This document shows, one piece after another, positions 1 to 8,729 of a stretch of DNA of 64,000 nt. The notes below the pieces were generated by a model. The model was not told the DNA's origin. It saw only the letters and a program-made list of their open reading frames with translations, and made no database searches. Numbering within the stretch: the first letter of the stretch is position 1; each line of letters starts with the position of its first letter. The stretch spans positions 930,001 to 994,000 of the forward strand of contig NZ_CP073695.1 of the NCBI RefSeq assembly GCF_018228765.1, read 5' to 3'. The position numbers and the translations under genes are program-made. The stretch is from Halorubrum ruber. GTDB taxonomy: Archaea; Halobacteriota; Halobacteria; Halobacteriales; Haloferacaceae.

Positions 1-75
1 GTGCTCCTCGCGGCCTCCGCTTCGCGCCGGCCGCTCGCAGGCACGCGCCACCGCGGATCGATTTATAAACGATGA
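1..75 (-). repeat. End of a dispersed haloarchaeal repeat element (copy 1, cut by window start)
   Basis: Read on the minus strand, this stretch has a TTTATAAA box (62-70), a GCGGTGGCGCGTGCCTGCGA core, and then a GCGAGGAGCAC tail. The same order is found at 13111-13180 and, inverted, at 45950-46018. It is therefore the TATA-proximal end of the repeat element described at 13111; the rest lies outside the window. No coding potential is seen. Confidence 0.7.
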
Positions 76-100
76 CGCGGTCAGAATCGCGGTCGCGTTC

Positions 101-1213
101 CTATTCCACGCGCTCGCGGGCGGCGGCGATAAGCATCGGAAGCATCACCGTCGCGTCGCCGTAGACGGAGGCGTTGCGCGCGTCCTTCTCTAACTTGCCC
201 CACGAGCGCGCCTCGTCGAGGCTCGCGCCCGAGAGCCCGCCGGTCGCCTCGGGGTCCATCGTGATCTGGACGGCGTAGTCGTAGGCGCGCGGCGTGACGA
301 GCATCGTCTGGAGCGTGAAGTTCTTCGGGACGCCGCCGCCGACGAGCAGGCAGCCCGCGTCGTCGGCGTCGAAGGCGAGGTCGGTCAGCTCCGTCATGTC
401 CGCGAGCGCGTCGAGCGTGAACTCCGCGGTCTGGGCGTACATCCACGCCTGAAGCCCTAACACGGAGTCTTGGACCGCGGGGCAGTAGATCGGCACGTCG
501 CACTCGTAGGCGGCGGCCGCGACGCCCGGCCCCTCCGGGACGTCGTCGCGCTCGTTCACCTCGGCGTTGGCGCGGCCGAGTTCGCGCGTGAGGTCGGCGA
601 TGGAGACGGCGCCGTCGCCCGCTCCGCTCGCCTCTTCGATGTCGGAGTCGGCCTCCAGCGCCGGGAACACCTCCTCACGGAGGTGCCCCTCGAAGTCGGC
701 GAAGTGCTCCTGCGGGAGGTAGACGTTGTAGATGCGGTCGACCCCCTCGTCGCGGAGCTCCTCGTCGTGCTCGCGGGGGGTCTTCTCGGGGTCGTGGGTG
801 CGCCCGTGGTGGTGTTTCCCGCCGATGGCCTCGATGGAATCGTGGGTGAGATTCGCGCCGGTCGTGACGAGGGCGTCGACGTAGCCGTCGCGGATGAGGT
901 CGGCGACGATCCGGCGCATCCCCGCGGGGACCATCGCGCCCGCGAGCGAGAGGAACACGGTACAGTCCTCGTCGTCGAACATCTCCGCGAGCACGTCGCC
1001 CGCCTCGTTGACGGCGGCGGCGCCGATCCCCGCGTCCCCGTAGCCGTCGACGAGCTCGCTCACCGTCATCCCGGCGGTCGCGCGCGTGTGGCCGACCGGG
1101 TCCTCGTGAAACTCCTCGCGGTGCGGGTGGTGGCCGCCGTGTTCGTCGCCGTCGCCGTGGTCGCCCTCGGCACCCGCCGCGTCGTCTCGCGTTCCCTCGT
1201 CGCTGTCGGTCAT
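101..1213 (-). CDS. dhs: Deoxyhypusine synthase
   Basis: This enzyme uses NAD to transfer the aminobutyl group of spermidine (or an agmatine equivalent) to a lysine of translation factor aIF5A, the first step of hypusine formation. The protein has about 370 residues. Family motifs are visible: FLSLAGAMVPAGMR, LVTTGANLTHD, VYLPQEHFADFE and, near the C-terminus, GGGVPKNFTLQ, whose lysine is the expected covalent lysine. I chose the internal ATG at 1213 because the upstream extension is arginine-rich and unlike the family. An acidic His/Asp-rich N-terminal tail precedes the catalytic fold, as is common in haloarchaea. It is followed on the same strand by samp1. Confidence 0.95.
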   Translation of the reverse strand: MTDSDEGTRDDAAGAEGDHGDGDEHGGHHPHREEFHEDPVGHTRATAGMTVSELVDGYGDAGIGAAAVNEAGDVLAEMFDDEDCTVFLSLAGAMVPAGMRRIVADLIRDGYVDALVTTGANLTHDSIEAIGGKHHHGRTHDPEKTPREHDEELRDEGVDRIYNVYLPQEHFADFEGHLREEVFPALEADSDIEEASGAGDGAVSIADLTRELGRANAEVNERDDVPEGPGVAAAAYECDVPIYCPAVQDSVLGLQAWMYAQTAEFTLDALADMTELTDLAFDADDAGCLLVGGGVPKNFTLQTMLVTPRAYDYAVQITMDPEATGGLSGASLDEARSWGKLEKDARNASVYGDATVMLPMLIAAARERVE

Positions 1214-1286
1214 AGCTCCGGGTGGGGCCGGCGCGCGTTTGAAACGCCCGATCCGAGCGCGGGCCGCCCGCGGCCTCACGGAGCGG

Positions 1287-1559
1287 CTACCCGCCGCTTA
1301 CGGGCGGGAACAGCGCGAGTTCGTCGCCCGCCTCCAGCGTCGCGTCGAGCCCCTCGTCGTGGTGGACGCTCCGCCCGTTCCGGAGGACGTTGATGTGGTC
1401 GGCCACGGTCCCGTCCTCGATGACGCGGTCCCGGAGGTCGGGATGCGCGTCCAGCAGCGCGTCGAGCGCGTCGCCGACCGTGTCGCCCGGCTCCGCGTCG
1501 ACGGTCACCGCGCGGTCGCCCGCGATCTCCGCGAGGTCGGCGAACAGCTTCCACTCCAT
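1287..1559 (-). CDS. samp1: Ubiquitin-like small archaeal modifier protein SAMP1 (MoaD/ThiS fold)
   Basis: A 90-residue beta-grasp protein beginning MEWKLFADLAE and ending FPPVSGG. The C-terminal Gly-Gly is the site activated by the E1-like UbaA, so the protein can be conjugated to lysines and can act as sulfur carrier for molybdopterin synthesis. N-terminus, length and tail match what I remember of Haloferax SAMP1. The gene lies 73 nt upstream of dhs on the same strand, so the two could be co-transcribed. Start and stop are clear; the larger overlapping frames are shadows. Confidence 0.93.
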   Translation of the reverse strand: MEWKLFADLAEIAGDRAVTVDAEPGDTVGDALDALLDAHPDLRDRVIEDGTVADHINVLRNGRSVHHDEGLDATLEAGDELALFPPVSGG

Positions 1560-1581
1560 GGCGGATCCCCGCGCGGGCGAC

Positions 1582-3006
1582 TCAAGAGCGTTGCGTCCCG
1601 TCGGGATCGGCCGCGGTGTCGGCGTCGCTCCGGTTCGCGTCGTCGCCACCCGCCGTGCCGTCGTCGCCACCCGCCGTGCCGTCTTCGCTCCCGCCCGCGT
1701 CGTCGGAACCGGTTTCCTCGTCGACCTTGGCCTCCGCGTCGAAGTCGGTCCCCTCATCGATGTCGTCGAGTTCGGCGTCGCGCGCGGCCGCGGACGCCGT
1801 CTCGGCCCCTCCGGCTTCCCCGTCCGCATCGGGCGGCGACGCGGCGGCCGTCTCGAACCGACGGATTGCGTCCGGCCGACCGACGAGGTACACTAAGTCC
1901 CCGGCGCCGAAGGCGTACGCGCGCGGCGGGATCGGCTGGACGGGCCCCTCCGCCGGGCGGACCGCGGCGACGACGGCCCCGACCTCGCCGACGGTGCTCC
2001 CGTCGAGGTCGCTCCCGACGCCCACCGCGACCGAGGCCATCGTCTCGTCGGCGGTGCGCAGCAGGGAGGCGAACTCGCGGTCCGCCTGCGGCTCCGCGGG
2101 GAGGGTCACGAGGCGGTAGTCGCCCTCCTCGGTCAGGCGTTCGGCGTCCGACTCGTCGAGCGCGACGGTGACGACGTCGCCGGCGACGCCGCGCAGCTCG
2201 CCGGTCGCGACGCGCTTCGGCTCCGGGTCGTCGCGCCACAGCTGGACCGTGTCGCCGACGGTCGCGTTGTTCGGCGGGTCCGCCGCGACCGCGACCGCCG
2301 CCGACCCCGGCGCGAGCGTCGGGCCGAGCCCCGCGGCCCGGGAGCCGACCGCGAAGAACTCGACGCTCCCGTCGGCGTCGAGGTCGACGTCGACGTAGCC
2401 GACGCTGTACTCGTCTTTGAGCCGGGAAACGAGCCGGTCGCGGAGCTCCGCCTCCGAGATCTTCCGCGGGAACAGCAGGGTCGTCTCCGCGAGCTCGGCC
2501 TTCTTCTCCGGCGAGGCGGGGTCGTACGTGTCCATGTCGCGGATCTCGTCGGCCGGCGGGAGCGTCACCGCGGTGAACCGCCCGACTGCGCGGACCATTC
2601 CGCTCAGCTCCCCTTCGAGCTGCTTGGCGCCGGAGAGCGCGAACACGTCGACCGCGAGCCGGTCGCCCGCGTACCGGCCGACGGGGGCGGTCACCGCCGC
2701 GACGCCGAGAGAGACGAGGTTGAAGAACACGCTCTCGGGCGCCAGGAGGGCGGGATTGTCGCCGATCGCGACCGACCCCAGCGAGGTCGTGTTGAGGTAT
2801 AAGGCGACGACCGAGACGCCGAGCAGGCCGGTCACCCCCTCGGGGATCTCCGCGCGGAAGTACCAGCGGTAGGCCAGCGCCGCGCCCCCGGCCACGAGCG
2901 TGGCGACGACCGCGAACGTGACGAGCGTGACCGCCGCCTGTCGCGGCCGCGCGAACCCCACGTCGACCGCGGCGAGGGCGGTAAGCGGGACGAGCGAGGG
3001 GCTCAC
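1582..3006 (-). CDS. Membrane protein with TrkA-C domains (second gene of pair)
   Basis: About 474 residues. Three hydrophobic helices occupy roughly the first 110 residues, followed by a long soluble region with TrkA-C (RCK_C)-like beta structure and an acidic low-complexity tail rich in Asp, Ala and Gly. The start is taken as GTG at 3006, overlapping the upstream stop codon (GTGA), which implies translational coupling. TrkA-C domains bind small ligands, including c-di-AMP in other K+ systems. This protein has no Trk/Ktr pore sequence, so a role in K+ or other ion homeostasis is inferred from the domain only. Confidence 0.8.
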   Translation of the reverse strand: MSPSLVPLTALAAVDVGFARPRQAAVTLVTFAVVATLVAGGAALAYRWYFRAEIPEGVTGLLGVSVVALYLNTTSLGSVAIGDNPALLAPESVFFNLVSLGVAAVTAPVGRYAGDRLAVDVFALSGAKQLEGELSGMVRAVGRFTAVTLPPADEIRDMDTYDPASPEKKAELAETTLLFPRKISEAELRDRLVSRLKDEYSVGYVDVDLDADGSVEFFAVGSRAAGLGPTLAPGSAAVAVAADPPNNATVGDTVQLWRDDPEPKRVATGELRGVAGDVVTVALDESDAERLTEEGDYRLVTLPAEPQADREFASLLRTADETMASVAVGVGSDLDGSTVGEVGAVVAAVRPAEGPVQPIPPRAYAFGAGDLVYLVGRPDAIRRFETAAASPPDADGEAGGAETASAAARDAELDDIDEGTDFDAEAKVDEETGSDDAGGSEDGTAGGDDGTAGGDDANRSDADTAADPDGTQRS

Positions 3007-4271
3007 GCGGCCACCTCCGCGAACCGGTCGATCGCGTCGCGGCTCCCGACGACGAACAGGTCGTCGCCGGCCGACAGCGACTGCGAGCCGTCGGGCGCGA
3101 TGATCCACGACTCGTGGCGGGCCGCGAGGACGGCCACGTCGTACGCCTCGCGAATCTCGGCCTCGCCGATCGTGTGGCCGTCGAGCGGTCCGCCGGCGAC
3201 GACCGAGACCTTCCGGAACCGCTTCCCGGCCCGGCGCAGCAGGGCCGTGAGCTCGTACTCGCGGCGGGTGCCTCGCGACAGCACCAGCACGCGCCCGCGG
3301 TCGGCGCGGAGGAGGGCCGCCGCCTCGGAGCGGTCGAGCGCGAGCGTCACGCGTCCCTCGCCGCCGGTCGTGGTCGGGGCGGTCGCCGCCGGCGGGGAGG
3401 CGACGGCGTCCTCGCCGCCGTCGGTCCGCGCGTCGTCGTCCGGGTCTGGGCCGTCGCCCGCGGCGGGAGCGGGTTTCGGCGCCGCGCCGCCCCCCGGCTC
3501 CGGCTTCCCGCTCGACCGGGCGGCGATCACGGCGCCCTCGGCGTCGAGGTCGGGGGTGATCACGCGGACGACGTCGCCGCGGGCGATTCCAGTCGGGACG
3601 AGCGCCGACACCGACACGGCGCGCTTCCCCGCGGGCACGCGCTTCGAGAGCGCGCCGGTCGGCGGCGCGGCGGCCACGGTCGCGCGCGCCTGCTCGTCGA
3701 TCCGGACCGCCACGTCGGCGAGGTCGAGCTCGGTCCGGAGCCGCTCCGCGAAGCGGTCTTCGAGCTCGGCGAGCGGCAGGTCGGCGGGGAACGTCCAGTC
3801 GCCGTCGAGGATCGCCGTCCGCGTGTCCGCCGGCAGCGGCGGGTACCCCTCCATGTCGTTCACCTCGCCGGCGACCTCGACGGAGACGCGCCCCCGGCCG
3901 CCGACGAGCTCGATCACGTCGGTCGAGAGCGTCCGGTCGCGGAGCTGCTTGAGCGAGATTCGCTTGGGGACGCTGGCGCCGAGCCGGTCACCCTGCGCGT
4001 GGGCGTACATCGAGAGCATCAACACCACGACGATCGCCGTGAGGATCGCCGGCGCGCGCTCCGACGAGCGGATCGTCTCGTCGTTGAGCGCGAGCAGCCC
4101 GCCGTTGATCCCGGCGATCGCGAGCGATAACACGACGACTCCGAGCCCGGGGATCGTCACGTCCGTCACGTACTTGAACACGAACCCGAGGGTCCCGGCC
4201 ACCAGCGCGGGGACGATCCCGGTGATGACGCCGAGGTAGACGCCGAAGACGATCTCGACGGGCAGCGACAT
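3003..4271 (-). CDS. Membrane protein with TrkA-C domains (first gene of pair)
   Basis: 422 residues. The N-terminus carries about three membrane helices (within residues 1-95, including a glycine-rich GVYLGVITGIVPALVAGTLG helix). It is followed by soluble TrkA-C-like segments, a Pro/Ala/Asp-rich linker near residues 245-300, and a C-terminal RCK_C-like domain ending near ILAGDDLFVVGSRDAIDRF-type sequence. It overlaps the next gene by 4 nt and shares its architecture, so the two probably form a heteromeric membrane complex. The K+ channel gene at 4411 is divergently transcribed 139 nt away, which supports a link to ion homeostasis. Exact substrate unknown. Confidence 0.82.
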   Translation of the reverse strand: MSLPVEIVFGVYLGVITGIVPALVAGTLGFVFKYVTDVTIPGLGVVVLSLAIAGINGGLLALNDETIRSSERAPAILTAIVVVLMLSMYAHAQGDRLGASVPKRISLKQLRDRTLSTDVIELVGGRGRVSVEVAGEVNDMEGYPPLPADTRTAILDGDWTFPADLPLAELEDRFAERLRTELDLADVAVRIDEQARATVAAAPPTGALSKRVPAGKRAVSVSALVPTGIARGDVVRVITPDLDAEGAVIAARSSGKPEPGGGAAPKPAPAAGDGPDPDDDARTDGGEDAVASPPAATAPTTTGGEGRVTLALDRSEAAALLRADRGRVLVLSRGTRREYELTALLRRAGKRFRKVSVVAGGPLDGHTIGEAEIREAYDVAVLAARHESWIIAPDGSQSLSAGDDLFVVGSRDAIDRFAEVAA

Positions 4272-4410
4272 ACGCCCCTCAACCGGCGGGGCGGTTAAAC
4301 GTGTGTCGGCGCGGATCGCGTCGCGAGAGGCGGGAGCGGACGCACGCGAACTCGCAGAGGAAGCGCTCCGGCCTCGCGGGGTTTAAGTCCGGTCTCGGCG
4401 ACGCGGAGGT

Positions 4411-5586
4411 ATGGAGCTGACCCGGGACTGGGTGACCGTCCGAGCGTCGATCCTCCTGACGTTCGCGGTCGCGGTGCTGTCGATCCTCGCCGGGCTCGCT
4501 CAGATCGGGGGGGTAGGAGTCTCCGGGCCGCTCGCCCCGCTGGTCCCAGACTTCATCCGCCAGACCGTCGGCTTCACGGGAACGATCACGGGGTTCTCGA
4601 TGCTCGGGAGCGGCTTCGCGCTGAAGAACGGCTACCGGGTTGGCTGGTACTCCACGGCCGTCCTGCTCCCGCTGACCGCGATACAGGGACTGATGCAGGC
4701 GTCGGTGCTTTCGTTCCCGCTGGTCGCGCTGTCGGTCGTGTCGGTGCCCGCGCTGGCGTACAACCGACGGCGGTTCGACAGGAAGTTCTCGCCCTCACCG
4801 ACGCAACTGGCCGCGGGCGCGGCGCTCGTGACCGCGGTCTCCTACGGGACGGTCGGGACGTACGCGCTCCGCGACCAGTTCAACGGGGTCGAGACCATCG
4901 TCGACGCGTTCTACTTCACCGTCGTCACCGCCTCCACGGTCGGATACGGAGACGTGATCCCGGCGACCGGGCCGGAGTCAGACATCGCCCAGCTGTTCGT
5001 GCTCTCCTCGCTCGTGATGAACGTCGCCGCCTTCGCGGTGGCGCTCGGGGTCCTCCTCACGCCCGCCATCGAGGCGCAGCTCTCCAAGGCGCTCGGAAAA
5101 ATGACCGACAGACAGATCGACCTCCTCGACGACCACGTCCTCGTGCTCGGCTACGGGGACCTGACGGAACCGATTCTCGAAGAGCTCGCCGCCCGCGACG
5201 GCGTCGAGTACGCCGTCGTGACGCCCGACGAGACCGCCGCGAGGCGGCTCGCCGAGCGCGACATTCCGGTGTTTACCGCGGACCCGAGCGACGTCGACCC
5301 GCTCGAACGGGTGAACCTCGCCGGCGCCCGCGCGGTCGTCGCCGCCACCGAGGACGACGCGCGCGACGCGCTCGCCATCCTCACCGCTCGGCAGCTCAAT
5401 CCGGACGTTCGGATCGTCGCGGCGGTGACTCAACGTGAGAACGTCGACAAGCTCCGCCGCGCCGGCGCCGACCAGGTGATCTCGCCGACGACGCTCGGCG
5501 GGCACATCATCGTCGACTGCGCGTTCGGCGCCGACAGCAAGGAGGCGACCGAGGGAATCCTCGACGACATCGACCTCGAGGACTGA
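4411..5586 (+). CDS. Potassium channel with RCK (TrkA-N) domain
   Basis: 391 residues. Several hydrophobic helices in the first 135 residues precede a two-helix pore unit whose selectivity filter TVGYGD lies at residues 176-181. After the pore comes an RCK_N domain starting near residue 241 (HVLVLGYGD, a Rossmann nucleotide-binding loop). It continues through AVVAATEDDARDALAILTAR, typical of ligand-gated K+ channels. The extra N-terminal membrane segments make it longer than a minimal MthK channel. A GGAGGT ribosome-binding site lies just before the ATG. Convergent with the glycosylase gene downstream. Confidence 0.93.
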   Translation: MELTRDWVTVRASILLTFAVAVLSILAGLAQIGGVGVSGPLAPLVPDFIRQTVGFTGTITGFSMLGSGFALKNGYRVGWYSTAVLLPLTAIQGLMQASVLSFPLVALSVVSVPALAYNRRRFDRKFSPSPTQLAAGAALVTAVSYGTVGTYALRDQFNGVETIVDAFYFTVVTASTVGYGDVIPATGPESDIAQLFVLSSLVMNVAAFAVALGVLLTPAIEAQLSKALGKMTDRQIDLLDDHVLVLGYGDLTEPILEELAARDGVEYAVVTPDETAARRLAERDIPVFTADPSDVDPLERVNLAGARAVVAATEDDARDALAILTARQLNPDVRIVAAVTQRENVDKLRRAGADQVISPTTLGGHIIVDCAFGADSKEATEGILDDIDLED

Positions 5587-5613
5587 GCGTCCCGGCGGGA
5601 CCGACCCGGCCGA

Positions 5614-6249
5614 TCAGCGGCTCTGTCGCCCCTTCGTCTGCCGGTAGTCCCGGCTCAACACGTTCTCGCGCATGTGATCGCGGAAGGCGTCGGCCTCGTC
5701 GTCGGTCATCTCCGCCGGCTCCTTCATCGGCACCAGCTCGAATCCGCGCCCGCGGATGGTCGTCGCGTGTTCGGCGTCGACGTCGAAGGAGTCAGGCCGG
5801 CGCGTCGTGTACTCGACCGCCAGCTCGTGAAGCGGTCGCTCGCCGACCGGCACGATGATCTGGGGGTTTATCATCCGGATCTCCGCGTTGAGGAACGGTT
5901 CACAGGTGCCGACCTCCCGGTCCGTGGGCCCGCGGTCGGGGTGTCGACACCGCGTCAGGTTCGTGAAGAAAATGTTCTGGACGTCGGGCTCCGCGGCGTC
6001 CGGCTCCGAGCGGACGAACCCGAGGTCGCCGAAGATCGACTGGACGCGCTCGCCGCCGCCCTCGCCGGTGAAGGGGACGCCGTTGCGCTCGGCGGCCGCC
6101 GTCGGCCCCGTCCCGACCACGAGGAACTCGGCGCCCACGTCGCCGTAGCCGTGGACGACGCGGTCGCGGGCGCCGCACAGTTCCTCGCAGTTCTCGCAGT
6201 CGGTGTCCATCGCGAACGGGTTCTCGAACTCCGTCTGGTTCGCGTCCAC
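5614..6249 (-). CDS. Uracil-DNA glycosylase family protein (Fe-S type)
   Basis: 211 residues, GTG start. Four cysteines suited to a 4Fe-4S cluster are visible: the N-terminal CENCEELC cluster and the LTRCRHP...GTC pair. The UDG motif region reads FLVVGTGPTAAAERNGVPFTGEGG-like sequence (kept in parts: GTGPT and GVPFTG), followed by NIFFTNLTRC and IIVPVGE. This fits the family 4/5 thermostable-type glycosylases that remove uracil from DNA. The usual acidic residue of the GEAPG motif is replaced (GTGPT), so activity on uracil is likely but not certain. Single gene, convergent with the channel gene. Confidence 0.85.
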   Translation of the reverse strand: MDANQTEFENPFAMDTDCENCEELCGARDRVVHGYGDVGAEFLVVGTGPTAAAERNGVPFTGEGGGERVQSIFGDLGFVRSEPDAAEPDVQNIFFTNLTRCRHPDRGPTDREVGTCEPFLNAEIRMINPQIIVPVGERPLHELAVEYTTRRPDSFDVDAEHATTIRGRGFELVPMKEPAEMTDDEADAFRDHMRENVLSRDYRQTKGRQSR

Positions 6250-6317
6250 GGTGGCCCTGCGCGCTCCGCGTCCCTAAACGCTCCGGCGCGGGCGCGACGC
6301 GGCGAAAAGACGCCGCG

Positions 6318-6545
6318 TCAGTTCGGCACGTAACAGTCGCCGTCGCAGTCGACGAGCCCCTCGCTGCGGAGGGTCTTCAGGATGCTGTATAAGGAGAGCT
6401 TCTTCATCCCGAGCGACTCGCCCATCTCGGAAACGGTGGCGTCGCCGTTCGTGGTCAGGTAGAGGTACACGAGCTTGGCGCGAGGCGACTGGAGCTCCCG
6501 GGGGAGCGACGGGGCCGTCGCGGACGCGGTCTCCGTTTCGAGCAT
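6318..6545 (-). CDS. Small winged-helix DNA-binding protein
   Basis: 75 residues from the ATG at 6545. Residues 15-70 form a winged helix-turn-helix of the MarR/TrmB type: SPRAKLVYLYL, TVSEMGESLGMKKLSLYSIL, LRSEGLVDCDG. The N-terminus is short and acidic. The short start is preferred over the upstream one because a TATA box sits 26-33 nt before it, giving a leaderless transcript, and because the upstream extension is basic and unlike the rest. Target genes unknown. Confidence 0.8.
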   Translation of the reverse strand: MLETETASATAPSLPRELQSPRAKLVYLYLTTNGDATVSEMGESLGMKKLSLYSILKTLRSEGLVDCDGDCYVPN

Positions 6546-6570
6546 CTTGTCCGATCCGTTGAGTTCGACG

Positions 6571-6578
6571 ATAATAAA
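6571..6578 (-). promoter_or_regulatory. TATA box of the small winged-helix gene
   Basis: TTTATTAT on the minus strand, 26-33 nt before the ATG at 6545, the usual haloarchaeal spacing for a leaderless mRNA. Confidence 0.65.
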
Positions 6579-6846
6579 CCCCCATTTCAACAGTCGTCGA
6601 AACGCTCGGAAGGCACTCGAAAGCGTTTGAATCCGGCGAATACGGCACATTCGAGCGAAGTACGTCGATCGACGAACGCTTAATCGACGCGTATCGACGG
6701 TCAGTTTCGATCGTCGACGGATAGCAAACCGTGAACGATCCGGATCGATCAGGCGAGACGCGGCGGGGCGTGACGGGGCGCGACGGCGCCCGGCGGGGTC
6801 CGCGCCGGGACCCCCGCGTCGCAGCGGCCGAGCGCCGGCGGCCGGC
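6579..6846. other. Intergenic region between the winged-helix gene and sdhA
   Basis: About 270 bp with no gene. It holds several partly self-complementary TCGATCGACG-type words (about 6660-6720), which could be regulator sites for the adjacent small DNA-binding protein, and G+C-rich inverted repeats just after the sdhA stop (about 6800-6846) that could act in termination. Neither role is shown by the sequence alone. Confidence 0.4.
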
Positions 6847-8676
6847 TCAGTACGAGCGGCTCTTCGGCTCGTACGTCTTGTTCTCGCCCTCGAGGACGAC
6901 CGGCTTGTACCACAGCTCCGGCTCGCCGTCGTTCCACGAGATGAGCGTGTGCTTCAGCCACTCCTCGTCTTTGCGCTCCTGGTGTTCCTTGCGCCAGTGG
7001 GCGCCCCGGAACTCCTCGCGGGCGAGCGCGCCCATCGTCAGCGCCTCGGCGATGTCGAGGATGTTCCGCGTCTCGATCGTGTGGATGAGGTCGGTGTTGA
7101 ACGTCCGCGAGGGGTCAGACACCGCGACGTCCTTGTACGCCTCGCGGGCCTCGCGGAGGTCCGCGAGCGTCTCCTCTAACCGGCCCTCCTCGCGGAACAC
7201 GTTGACGTTCGCCGTCATCGTCTCCTGGACCGCCGAGCGGATCTCCGCGTGGTTGCGACCCTTCCGCGAGAGCAGCTCGTCGACGCGCTCCTGCGCGCGG
7301 TCGACGGCGCCCCCGACGACACTCTCGGCGTCGGTCGCCACGGCGCCGCCGTCGGCTGCGGCGGGGTCCGAGCCGTCCGTCTCGCCGACCTCGACGCCGA
7401 ACTCGTAGTCGGCCGGCTCCCAGTCGCTGGACCGGCCCGTCGTGACCTCGGCCTCGCCCATCTCCTCGCCGGCGGCGTGGCGCCCGGCGCGCTTGCCGAA
7501 GACGATGAGCTCCGGCAGCGCGTTGCCGCCGAGGCGGTTCGCGCCGTGGACGGAGGCACAGGCGCACTCGCCGGCCGCGTACAGCCCGTCGATGACGGTC
7601 TCGCCGAACTCGTTCGTCTCGATGCCGCCCATCGCGTAGTGCTGGCCGGGCTTGACCGGCATCGGCTCCGTGAGCCCGTCGGCACCCTCGAAGTCCTCCG
7701 CGAGGTGGAGGATGTTCTCCAAGCGGTCGAGGATGCGCTCCTCCCCGAGGTGCCGCATGTCGAGGTGGACGTACTCGTCCTCGATGCCGCGCCCCTCGTT
7801 GACCTCGGTGAGCTCGGCGCGGGAGACGACGTCGCGGGAGGCGAGCTCGCCGTCGTTGTTTGCGTAGCCGTGTTCGAACATGAACCGCTCGCCGTCCTCG
7901 TTGTAGAGGATGCCCCCCTCGCCGCGGACGCCCTCGGAGATGAGGACGCCGGTCGACGGCAGCGTCGTCGGGTGGAACTGGATGAACTCCATGTCTTCCA
8001 TCGGCACGCCCGCGCGGTACGCCATCGCGACGCCGTCGCCGGTGTTCGCCACCGCGTTGGTGGTGTGGTCGAACACCTGCCCCATCCCGCCCGTCGCGAG
8101 GATGACGCCGTCCTTGGCGCGGAAGCCGCTGATCTCGCCGCTCTGGATGTCGTAGGCGACCACGCCGTGGCAGGTCCGCTCCGCGGGGTCGTCCTCGTCG
8201 GTGACCGCGAGATCCATCACGTGCCACTCGTCGTACACCGTAATGCCGCGTTTGACCACCTGCTCGTACATCGTGTGGAGCATCTGGTGGCCGGTCTCGG
8301 CGCCCGCGTACGTCGTGCGCGGGAACGAGAGGCCGCCGAACGGCCGCTGGGAGACGCGCCCGTCGTCCTCGCGGGAGAACGGCATCCCCCAGTGTTCGAG
8401 GCGGATGACCTCCTCGGGGCTCTCCTGACAGAGGGCCTCGACCGCCGGCGCGTCGCCGAGGTAGTCGGACCCCTTCATCGTGTCGTACGCGTGGTCCTGC
8501 CAGGAGTCGGCGTCGCGCAGCGCCGCGTTGATTCCGCCCTCCGCCGCGCCCGTGTGCGACCGGACGGGATGGAGCTTCGACACCATCGCCACGTCCGCGC
8601 CCGCTTCCTGTGCCGCGATCGCCGCCCGGAGTCCCGCCCCGCCGGCCCCGACGACGACGACGTCGTGTTCGTGCAT
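6847..8676 (-). CDS. sdhA: Succinate dehydrogenase flavoprotein subunit
   Basis: 609 residues. Catalyses succinate to fumarate oxidation in the TCA cycle and passes electrons through FAD to the Fe-S subunit. An N-terminal Rossmann motif (VVVVGAGGAGLRAA), the flavinylation-type segment RSHTGAAEGG, active-site region HPTTLPSTG, GGIETNEFGE and ECACASVHGANRLGGNAL are all present. It is the last gene of a C-D-B-A operon on the minus strand, 53 nt after sdhB. The start at 8676 is fixed by the MHEHDVVVVGAGGAG N-terminus; the longer frame adds unrelated residues. Confidence 0.97.
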   Translation of the reverse strand: MHEHDVVVVGAGGAGLRAAIAAQEAGADVAMVSKLHPVRSHTGAAEGGINAALRDADSWQDHAYDTMKGSDYLGDAPAVEALCQESPEEVIRLEHWGMPFSREDDGRVSQRPFGGLSFPRTTYAGAETGHQMLHTMYEQVVKRGITVYDEWHVMDLAVTDEDDPAERTCHGVVAYDIQSGEISGFRAKDGVILATGGMGQVFDHTTNAVANTGDGVAMAYRAGVPMEDMEFIQFHPTTLPSTGVLISEGVRGEGGILYNEDGERFMFEHGYANNDGELASRDVVSRAELTEVNEGRGIEDEYVHLDMRHLGEERILDRLENILHLAEDFEGADGLTEPMPVKPGQHYAMGGIETNEFGETVIDGLYAAGECACASVHGANRLGGNALPELIVFGKRAGRHAAGEEMGEAEVTTGRSSDWEPADYEFGVEVGETDGSDPAAADGGAVATDAESVVGGAVDRAQERVDELLSRKGRNHAEIRSAVQETMTANVNVFREEGRLEETLADLREAREAYKDVAVSDPSRTFNTDLIHTIETRNILDIAEALTMGALAREEFRGAHWRKEHQERKDEEWLKHTLISWNDGEPELWYKPVVLEGENKTYEPKSRSY

Positions 8677-8729
8677 TGTTGGTATGTAATTTCGTAGGTT
8701 CCGGAGTCCCTTGATACTGTCTGTCGGGA

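Noticed and set aside
470-1393. Long frame opposite dhs
   Set aside because: Antisense to a clear deoxyhypusine synthase; the composition is that of shadow frames in G+C-rich DNA. The same reason removes the long frames opposite sdhA, herA, the Dna2-like gene, the M28 peptidase and others.
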